64,000 nucleotides of DNA from Sistotremastrum niveocremeum HHB9708 (Eukaryota > Basidiomycota > Agaricomycetes > Sistotremastrales > Sistotremastraceae): the NCBI GenBank assembly GCA_001630475.1, contig KV419396.1, forward strand, positions 682,001-746,000, in the 5' to 3' direction. A model generated the notes under the pieces. It ran no database searches. It had not been told where the DNA came from and saw only the letters and a list, made by a program, of their open reading frames with translations. Shown piece by piece: positions 55,917 through 64,000 of the stretch (position 1 is its first letter; every line of letters starts with the position of its first letter). A program made the position numbers and the translations under genes.

Positions 55917-58900
55917 ATGAGCTCAAGTGGCGCCTACTACTCTCCACAAGAAACCCTATACCGAAACGGCCATGCCTTTCGTCCCATCCACACACCACGA
56001 GGCAACCCACCGCGCATCCAGAGCTCGTGGACCTCTCCATCTAGTCTCGCTATCATCATAGCCCTCACATGCATTGTACTCTTTGCATGGCTCTCTCGCA
56101 TCTTTTCCAAGAATTTCACCGATTGGCACGAAGGCGCTGCCAAGATGTATTCATTTTCTGCCCATCCATCATGCACTGATACTCACAACATCACAGCCAA
56201 ATGCGTCGTCGTAACGGAATACCCGACAGCGACACAAGACCGTTCAGCATCGCATACAAGGATGTGGTGGCACGGGAACGCAAGGCCGAACAGCAAAGAG
56301 TAGCTAAATTGGAAGCGGCCGCGAAAGAGGCACAAGCTCGTGAACGTAGTAATCGGGCCAATGGCTTTGGCGTTCCCGAGAGGCCCAGAGGTAAGACTTG
56401 ATCTCACCTTGGTTTACTCGTCTTTCGAGCTCATCTTCCGCAGTTTCCTCCCTCTCTTCCAATCGCAGTCTTGCAGATGCTCGCGTTCATTTCTCTCAGC
56501 CAGCCTTACCAGAACGGGCTGCACCTTCTCCATTGTGCGTGTTCGATTATTTCCTCGTAGCCCATCGTTGACGACTTCGGTCCAGTTCCTCTCAACATCG
56601 TGAAGACCCAAAGCCTCTGCCCGGTTCTCTTCGTTCTCCCGATTCGATTTCTGGCCGCCGCCGTCCTGTACTTGCTCCAATAGATAATCCCGCTCAGCTG
56701 GACTCTAGAAAGCGCCCAGCTGACGAATTCGATGACTCCACTGAATCCGAAGAACCGAAAAGATCTCGCTTAGACACTTTTACTTCCGACCTTGAAGAAA
56801 ATGTGCTTTCGAAAGGGGCTAAAAAGCGAACCCAGTCCGATGACACCGAAGGCTTTGACGAGCCTCGCGCCGATAAGCGTGCGAGACAGGGAAGTGGGTC
56901 CCACAGGGAGCCTATAGATGTCGACATGGACCCTGCTTCTCGTGGACTCAAACGCTCTCGCGATCTGGAATCTGTTGCTGGTGATGAATCCTTCAGCAGC
57001 AGCAAACCTCATTCACAAAAGCGTCGGCTTGATGATAGGCGTCCCGAATCCCTACAGTCTCGTGGCATCAAACGCGATCGATCGTACCAGGGTTCGATAC
57101 TTGGCGACCTCGAAATTGATACCCGTCATTCTCGTAAAAGAGGCAGACATCAGGAAGCCTCCGATGACTCTGCACCACTCGAACTAGTGGAAGAGGGTGA
57201 CGAAACTGTATCGGACATCGAAGTCGACGAGTATGACGACGATGCTCAAATATCTCAAGACCCTCTTTGCCAGGGTCGTCGGATAGGCGAAGTATGGGAA
57301 ATCAATAACCAAAAATTCAAAGTTGGACCCGACGGTGACCGCTTGCGCCATGCATTGGTAAAAAAGCTCCGCAAAAAATACGACATGGTCAGCGTGCATT
57401 GTATCGATTATCGTTCACTGCCTGATTTTCTTCTTTTAGCCAAAGGAGTCTGTACATCCTGATGCATTTGCTCTAATCCCTGTTTACGTTGAGGAATGGC
57501 TCACGGAAGATCAATACAAGTCGGCTCGTGACAAGCAAGAACTCGCTTGGCAAGATAGCCAATCGCCGACTGAACCAGCACCCTCGACTTTGATGGGTTT
57601 ACAGGTAAGCTGAGAGCGTTAGTTGTCTTTCTCGGTCTGACATTCAGTATAGGAGGGTCGTAAGCCCGATGGAAAGACTTTATTGTGGAACGTGCCCCAA
57701 CCTAGAACTCCGACACCCACAAAGTCATCGTTTAATCTGTCCGTTGGCGTATACACCGCGAATCCTTTCCACGAGAGCCCGAAAGCTCCTGGACGTCGTG
57801 TTACGTATGCTCATCCGTCTCCTTTGACACAGCCTGCGGAGGCTCGTGTGAAGCAGCTCCATCATTCAAAATCATTCTCAAAGTGGGAGAAGCAAGACAT
57901 TGAGGCTGCAGCGATGACCAAATTGCGGGAGGCGGCCAAACCCAAAGCATTCCCCCCTCCGCCTGCCCCTGTTGAAGAACCCAAGCCCCAGGCAGCCAAA
58001 CTGCCTGAGGCACCTGCGCCACCTAAGTTGCCAGTCCCATCAGCGGAACCTGCACCAGCACCAGCACCAAGCGCAGCTACGCCGGCTGTAGAGCCTGCTG
58101 CGTCGAAACCTTCGCTCGCTTTCCCCGCCAACCCATTCCCAGCACCCTCCGCCAATGGCACCTCTGCTTCTACCGCTCCAAAGCCAGCATCCAGTGGCTT
58201 TGCCATGCCAACCTTACCCGCACCTTCCACGTCCAGCTTTCTCTTCCAAAAACCCGAAGCCAAGCCTGCAGAAGCAGCTCCCTCTGCCGCATCGGCATCC
58301 GCACCTGCACCTGCACCTGCACCTGCTGCCCCTACCGTACCCCCCACTGCACCATCGTCTTCATCATCTGGTTCTCTAGCTCCACCAGCAGCACCCGCCG
58401 CACCTCAGAGCAACCCATTCTCATTTGGTTTCACCGCGCGAATGGCTCCGGCCTCGTCCGACAGCAAGCCTTCTTTCTCATTCGGGGCGCCTTCGATAAC
58501 GCCCTCTACCTCTCAGCCAGCAAAGGCGGATGCAGGAAACGCTGGGCCAGTACGTCCTACAGCGCAGCCTGTCCAATCATCCAGCTTTTCACCGTCCTTC
58601 AATTTTGGCGGGCCTGCTAAACCTCAGACGGCGTCCAGCGCGCTGCCACCATCAGCTTCCCTCCCAATTGGGTCAGGTATGACTGCTGCTGCGAGCGCCT
58701 ACAGCTTTGGTCAAAGCTTTGGTCCAAGAGACGCTGGCGCTGAAAAGAAGACCGAAGAGCCTGCTGAGAAGCCTGCCAAGGCCCCTGTCTCGATATTTGG
58801 TCAGGCACTTGCCCAAGCGACTCAAAAGGCACCAGAAAAACCTGCTGAGAAGGCTCCTCTGACCTTTGCGTCCTTCTCAACGACTGCTAGTAAGCCAGCG

Positions 58901-59485
58901 GAACCCGCTGCCTCGCAGCCTGCAGCGACATCGAAGCCTGTCTTTGGCACGTTCGGCAGCACCGGTAGTGCATTTTCTTCAAATACTGCATCGTCGTCAA
59001 CCCTCGCTCCTGCGTCCGAGTCGAGCAAAACTGCCGTAGAACCTGAGAAACCCAAAACCCTGCCACCCCCGAGTGAAAAACCATCATTCAGTTTTAATTT
59101 CGGCGGCTCTGCCCCTGCTTTCGGTACACCTGCGAAACCTCAGGAAACACAAGCACAGGCCCCTTCACAAACGCTGTTTGGACAACCTTCGGCGTCGACG
59201 TCCAATCCTTCCAGTATATTTGGAAAGCCAGGCGATTCGACGGCTTCGCCGTTTGGGAGTACGAGCTTCAACTTTGGAGCCCCCAAAGAAAATGGTGCTG
59301 CGGCTCCTGCAGCTGCGGATGCTAGCAAGCCTGCTGGACCTGCCTTCACGTTCGGTGCGACCTCAGCATTCGGCTCCCAAGCACCCAAGCCTGCCTCCTC
59401 GATCTTTGGGGCAGCGGCGGGAACCTCGCCGTTTTCATTCGGATTTAGCCCCAAACCGGCTGAGAATGGTGAAAAGAAAGATTAA
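55917..59485 (+). CDS. Membrane-anchored FG nucleoporin, POM121-like layout
   Basis: Probable pore-membrane nucleoporin. One N-terminal membrane span at residues about 43-63 (SSLAIIIALTCIVLFAWLSR) is followed by a basic coiled stretch (VARERKAEQQRVAKLEAAAK), a long disordered Arg/Ser/Asp-rich region with several bipartite basic patches (KRARQ, SRKRGRHQ), and a compact conserved-looking block near 57270-57600 (GRRIGEVWEINNQKFKVGPD, VYVEEWLTEDQYKSARDKQE). The last third is Ala/Pro-rich with more than fifteen FG motifs (NPFSFGF, FSFNFGGSAPAFG, SPFGSTSFNFGAP, ending SPFSFGFSP). The order of membrane span, basic region, then FG repeats is that of vertebrate POM121. Homology to POM121 is not shown by eye; the resemblance is architectural. 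About 1,090 residues. Confidence 0.75.
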
Positions 59486-59724
59486 AAATGTAGAAGTAGT
59501 TCGGGAAATGCAGACTGTATCACGATGGACTAGAACGTGTCTTCTATGCTTACCTACATACATATATCATTATTTTGTTTTGTCTTCATTCTTCATTGAG
59601 CCTTTGGCTCGTCTCGGAATCGGCGTCTCGGTTCGGAAGCTAGTGGAACGTTGAAACGTTGACGTTGTGTCAGCCATGCACTGACCACCCGCTCAATCTT
59701 GTTCTTTCTCCTCGTTTATTGGCC

Positions 59725-61834
59725 ATGATAATGAACCCCGCGACGACACCTAGACCTAGACCACCAGGAAGAGTGGGTAAACGAGCCTCGCTCGTTGTCC
59801 CAGTGGAAGACTTGCCGTCTGACCTCTTCGGGGCTAATGACTACACTCCGTCTGAGACAATGTCCCCAGACCTTGGAGAAATGAATGAAGACTGGATGAA
59901 TGGGAGGACAAAGGAGGAACTCGCGACACTGCTCCTGAAGGCAGATGGGCTGATCAGGCGACGAGAACAAGGTCAGAGATCAACCTGCTACTACTATTCC
60001 GGTCACTGGACGGATTTACAGAGCTCACTGTGGCTGCTACTGTTGGCAAGCAGTTGCTTCAAAGTAATGCTATCCTGAAGCAGGAACACGATGCCCTCCT
60101 TGCCAGGTTTCCCACTACGCCTGTCAGGGACCCATTCTACGTCCCTGATCGTCCTGACGTCAAGCGCTCCGACTCAGCTTGGGTTTCAGACGATGACACT
60201 GATACTACCGCCGTGGAATCATTCAACTCTAGTTTACATGATCGGCCGAAACGACGGAAATCGTCGCGCGTTATGGCCTCGCCATCGACGTTGACGTATC
60301 TCAGCACTCAGAATGACTTGCTTATGGCAAGACTTGCTGCTATCGAGAAGGAAACTTCTGAGGCGGAAAAGATGGGCAAAGAAAACCTTCGAGCGTTAGA
60401 GAAAGAAATCGGAGGTCTGAAAGCTGAGCTGGAGCAGTCGAGGCAGAGAGCTCGCGAACTGGAGGAGCAAGTACGGAGCCAAAGTGTCGTGAAGGAGGCC
60501 AGAGCAAAGGCGGAGAGAATCCGAAAGATGCGTGGTGCCAGTGGTCCTTCTACGCCGTCGTCAGAGCCTGCACATGATTTTGCACCCCCTTCCTCTCATT
60601 CGTTCACGACCCTCCCTCGCCGATCGCAATCGCGTAGACGGTCCTTGATGCCAATGGATACCGACTCCCCAACGGACTACGATCCCGACTCTGAATCAGT
60701 TACGGATCTTACCTTGGTGAAGCAACAGGAGGCACAAGCTTTCGATGAAGAAGTCCTTAGGACAGAGCTCAATCGCAAAATTGCTCAGCTAGAAACAGCC
60801 AATCGAGAAATGGTGGCAAACCATTTAGAAACAACGGCCAGACTAGAACATGCTACAAACGAAGCTAACGCCCTTCGAAAAGTCTTCGAAACTCTTGAAC
60901 GAGAAGAGAATCTTGATCTTCACGAGAGTCTCAATGCGGAGTGGTCGGTGCAATCTCCTTCCTTTTCCGAGTCCAAAGGTACGACACTTCGGCATAGAAT
61001 TATATATTTTATCTGATTAGGCATGTAGGCAAGTCAAGAACTTGGACTCGCTCCAGCGCAACTCGTGGCAGCGGCAACCGATCTCAGATATGGTTGCAAA
61101 AATCTTCACACGCACGACGACCTCTTGCAACCTCTCTATTTCAGACTCCACCGCCAAGTCCAAGCAAATCGAGAAAGCTCCTCCCTCAGACGGAAAGACT
61201 GAAAACATCACTCAGAACTCGGGCATCAGTGCCCACACTATCTGCGGAGCTCTCAAAAGCCCTGAGATCAACGCCTCTCTCTAAAACACCTTCTCTTGCC
61301 AATCTACGCATTGAAGAGAGTGACGACACTCCGTATCCGCTGACTGAAGCGCATATCGATGCGGCCTTTCAGTCATTACAGACATCTTTTCCCGAGTCCG
61401 AGCTGCAGGATCCCTTCCAATTGTCTTCACCATCTTCACCATCCGATCCGCCCTATCGAGAAACCTCCATAGAGGCCCAGAATGAACCCGACTCGTCCAC
61501 CTTACGCAGACGACATCATCTTCGCCAGATTTCGACAGAATCCTCTACTTTCTCCGACCGCAAACTGTACACACCCTCAAGGAGAGGCAGCGTCGTTGAT
61601 TATAAGTCTTCACCAGTAGTCGAGGATGCCGACTTGATCACCGATGACCAAAACCTATCCTCCTTACTTTCCATGAGTGATGTTCGCATACTCGAAAGAC
61701 GCGAAAGCGAGAAAAACTGGACATCCGTTGTCATAGAATTTTGGATCCTGCTGCAATTTCTCGTTGTTTTCTTTGTTTTTGTCTGGTCCGTAGCCAAGAG
61801 GGGCCCCAGGGGAGTAATCGGATCCCGCAATTAA
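59725..61834 (+). CDS. Tail-anchored coiled-coil protein with CC1-box-like motif
   Basis: No orthologue recognised with certainty. Start ATG at 59725 (another at 59731). Exon 1 ends in KEELATLLLKADGLIRRREQ. Exon 2 opens ELTVAATVGKQLLQSNAILK, matching the AAxxG CC1 box that dynein adaptors (BICD, Spindly, TRAK types) use to bind dynein light intermediate chain. Long coiled coils follow (LMARLAAIEKETSEAEKMGK, LRALEKEIGGLKAELEQSRQ, LRTELNRKIAQLETANREMV). After a Ser/Pro-rich region the protein ends with a hydrophobic anchor (WILLQFLVVFFVFVWSV) and basic residues, GPRGVIGSRN. The layout suggests a membrane-cargo adaptor for a motor. Three exons. Confidence 0.65.
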
Positions 61835-62023
61835 TGAACCTCATTTCATCATCACGCACGATACCCCGCATTAGTTTTATCTCACATCTGGATGTATGTA
61901 TCGGATATCCGTATTTTAGTAAACAAGTCGTATTTTGCATGCTTCTTGTTTTGACTACCTGATTTAGACGCTGAAGTAAAGTAGTTCCGGATCGCGACGC
62001 TTGCCGTTACAAAAACTACTAGC

Positions 62024-63443
62024 ATGGCTTCAGACACATCAGACTCCGAGTCCTCGAGCAGTTCATCTGGCGAAAGTAGCAAATCGGTCGTCGAAGAAGC
62101 TCCCGTCCTATCTCATGCGGCCAAACGTCGTGCAAACGCTGGTAAACCCGTCAAGGGAAAGCAACCCGTCGAAGCAAAACCTGACCTTCACGGTAAACCA
62201 CATCGAGAGAATTCAGTCTGGGTTGGGAATCTCGCTTTCAAGACGACCCCGGATGCTCTACGCAATTTCTTTGACGGTGTGGGAATGATTACTCGAATCC
62301 ATATGCCTACGAAGGCGACGCCGGCCAATAAGTGGAAGGAGGCGCGAATTGAGAACCAAGGGTGAGTACTTCAATCCTCATACAATGCTGTATCTCTGAA
62401 TTGGCTAGGAATCATCATAAGTTTTGCGTATGTGGATTTTGAGACCTCAGATGCGAAAACTGTCGCTATCACCCTGTCCGAAGGACATCTAGACGGCAGA
62501 AAATTACTGATCAAAGATGGTACGTGTATTGACCTGGGTTTCGAGGTTTCGTTTGACAGGGGACTTCTCCAGGAAATGATTTCACCGGTCGTCCGGCCGA
62601 ACGTCTCCCATCGACAGCCGTCGCCGGTGAAGACCCCGCAAGCTCGAAAAACACTGGGCTCTCCAAGACTGCGAGAAAGATCCTGAGCACCCAGAAACAA
62701 CCTCCTGCACAAACCCTCTTTGTCGGTAATCTCAGCTTCCAAGCTACAGCAGACTCGCTGCGTGCAATGGTCGAAGCACATCGAGAGAATTCCTTCCGGA
62801 AAGATAAAAAAGACCAAAAAGATCAAAAGAGTGCCTTTGCCGGCGAACAAAACGAGCAGGCAGAACCGGAGGAGGAGGCGCCTAAGCCTGAACCGACGAT
62901 CTCAAAAAAGTGGTTGAGAGCTGTGCGGCTCGGTACTTTCGAAGACAGTGGCCTATGCAAAGGGTTCGCACACCTTTTGATTCCCTGTACGTTGAAGGAA
63001 CTAATGCTTGAAACAGATGGGCATTCCTTGATTTCACGAGCATCGAAGCTGCAACTGAAGCCCTGATCGATCAACGAAATCATCATATGGATGGTAGAGC
63101 TTTGAAGCTCGAGTATGCATCGCCTGATGCTGTTCGTCGAGGCGGAGGGCCTCGAGGAAATGCCCCGACCAAGAGACCTGCAAGGGCCGGCGCTGTGCCC
63201 GAAAATGAGACCGGCGACAATCCCAGAAAAAGAAAGCCTGAAACCCATGACGAACATGACCCTACGGAATCTGGCAAGGCGGCTTTAGACGACTCGGTCG
63301 AGCCGACTAGCAAACGGCAGCGCAGTGATGTCAAGTCAAAAGGCCCTCGAATACGACCGCGTCCTGGGGCTGCCTTGGCTCTCGCCAAACGAGAGAAAGT
63401 CGGTATTGTGGAAAGTCTGGGCGAAAAGATTGTATTCGAATGA
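62024..63443 (+). CDS. Nucleolar RRM protein, NOP13-like
   Basis: RNA-binding protein with two RRMs, probably a nucleolar pre-ribosome factor. An acidic Ser-rich leader precedes RRM1: VWVGNLAFKTTPDALRNFF (RNP2), ARIENQGFAYVDFETSDA (RNP1, joined across an intron). RRM2: TLFVGNLSFQATADSLRAMV, then a long charged insert containing KKDQKDQKSAFAGE, and GLCKGWAFLDFTSIEAATEA (RNP1). The insert inside RRM2 between helix 1 and RNP1 is typical of NOP13/NSR-type proteins. A basic C-terminus (PRKRKPETHDEHD, KRQRSDVKSKGPRIRPRPGA) ends at 63443. Four exons with canonical introns. NOP12 is the main alternative. Confidence 0.8.
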
Positions 63444-63553
63444 TGTTTGATTGTTTATTGCGCTGTGCACTCTGCTATGTTAACCCTCATATGTACGCAT
63501 TATTCCATTAGATTAGTCTATATAATTTTGGAGCATCGGGTCTCTACGCCCAG

Positions 63554-64000
63554 CTAATTACTGGCACCTTCGTCGTCCTCTTCTGTCACCACCACGCCTA
63601 CTTGATATTCTGCGCAAATGTCCCATCTCGAGCCTTGGGCAGCGCTTGAGAGGTATTTGACAAATCGCAGGACACGCTGGTCCCGTAAAACCAGAAGGAG
63701 TCGGTTAAATCCTGGTTGTACAGTCAGCAATGCCCCGTCTTCGTCGCCACTTTCGCTTCCATCTGCTTCGGAACCCTCTTCACTTGCGTCCTCATTCTGA
63801 TCTTCGCCTGCATCCATTATCGCATCTTCGTCGTCGTTCTCGTCTCCTTCGCTCCCATCGTTACTGGTTGAATTGTCAACGGCATCGGTCTTTGTTTCAG
63901 GATTTTTGGCGGTGCCCGAACGGTAAACGGCGGGATCTTCTTCTCCTTCGTGAGGGGCCATGTAACACTGCAATCATTCATAAGCCAGAGTAGCCTAAAT
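63554..64000 (-). CDS. 2OG-Fe(II) prolyl hydroxylase OFD1/TPA1 (partial, 3' end)
   Basis: Only the C-terminal part is in the window; the gene continues past 64000. Reading from an intron border near 63973, it gives CYMAPHEGEEDPAVYRSG, a long acidic insert (GSEGDENDDEDAIMDAGEDQ), then the conserved end ALLTVQPGFNRLLLVLRDQR, VLRFVKYLSSAAQGSRWDIC, AEYQV. This ending is typical of the second domain of OFD1/TPA1, which hydroxylates ribosomal protein uS12 and, in fission yeast, controls the SREBP factor Sre1. The catalytic HxD domain is outside the window. Stop at 63554. Confidence 0.8.

Noticed and set aside
57862-58347. 161-residue minus-strand frame rich in Gly and Ala
   Set aside because: It is the reverse of the Ala/Pro-rich linker of the FG nucleoporin; no conserved motif and no promoter context.
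1-64000. CRISPR arrays, prokaryotic operons, phage or defence islands
   Set aside because: The window is eukaryotic, with spliceosomal introns throughout; no repeat-spacer pattern is present.

Overview
This window is nuclear DNA from a filamentous fungus, most likely a basidiomycete of the Agaricomycetes. The basis is gene architecture: nearly every gene is cut by many introns of about 47-60 bp, genes are tightly packed on both strands, and the proteins are fungal eukaryotic housekeeping types (DASH subunit, ATG29, SIN-type CDC14, KEX1, MGM101). I see no rRNA, tRNA, CRISPR array, transposon or viral fossil. The placement in Agaricomycetes is inference from style, not from a marker gene.

Layout. 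0.2-8.1 kb: a gamma-tubulin complex (GCP5/6-type) gene divergent from MGM101, then a gephyrin-type molybdenum cofactor enzyme and the DASH subunit SPC19. 8.7-14.6 kb: two S10 serine carboxypeptidases (a vacuolar/secreted type and a KEX1 type) flanking a thioredoxin-fold ER membrane protein. 14.8-25.6 kb: a UTP8/NOL11-like gene, a PlsC acyltransferase, a glycerophosphodiesterase, an isochorismatase-fold protein with a degenerate active site, a Ser-rich intronless gene and a tail-anchored zinc-knuckle-like protein. 25.9-37.7 kb: NOP14 and the very large ATR/Mec1/Rad3 checkpoint kinase. 37.8-44.5 kb: YAF9, a tiny five-exon COX7A-like gene, COA3, an RNase III, PAPS reductase and SPT3. 44.7-51.6 kb: DDI1, ATG29, YIH1/IMPACT and succinate-semialdehyde dehydrogenase. 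51.6-64 kb: an FAH-family hydrolase, SIN-type CDC14, cytochrome b5, a membrane-anchored FG nucleoporin of POM121-like layout, a tail-anchored coiled-coil protein with a CC1-box-like motif, a NOP13-like RRM protein, and the 3' end of an OFD1/TPA1 dioxygenase.

The genes do not form one pathway. Loose themes are ribosome biogenesis (UTP8-like, NOP14, NOP13-like), mitochondrial function (MGM101, COX7A-like, COA3, probably SSADH), chromatin (YAF9, SPT3) and microtubule/spindle function (GCP, SPC19, perhaps the CC1-box protein). The most striking signals concern splicing. The SSADH gene contains four coding microexons of 7, 7, 11 and 8 nt within 330 bp, confirmed by restoration of conserved ALDH motifs. 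The RNase III gene has a 14-nt microexon that carries a catalytic Asp/Glu pair. At least three introns use GC-AG ends. A 36-bp hairpin whose two deviations are G-U wobbles in the plus sense lies between COA3 and RNase III. I did not find a defence system or gene cluster that I could call a new biological system.

Exon boundaries were read by eye from splice motifs, reading frame and family conservation. Start codons are usually well supported; the RNase III start and the first YIH1 intron are not settled.
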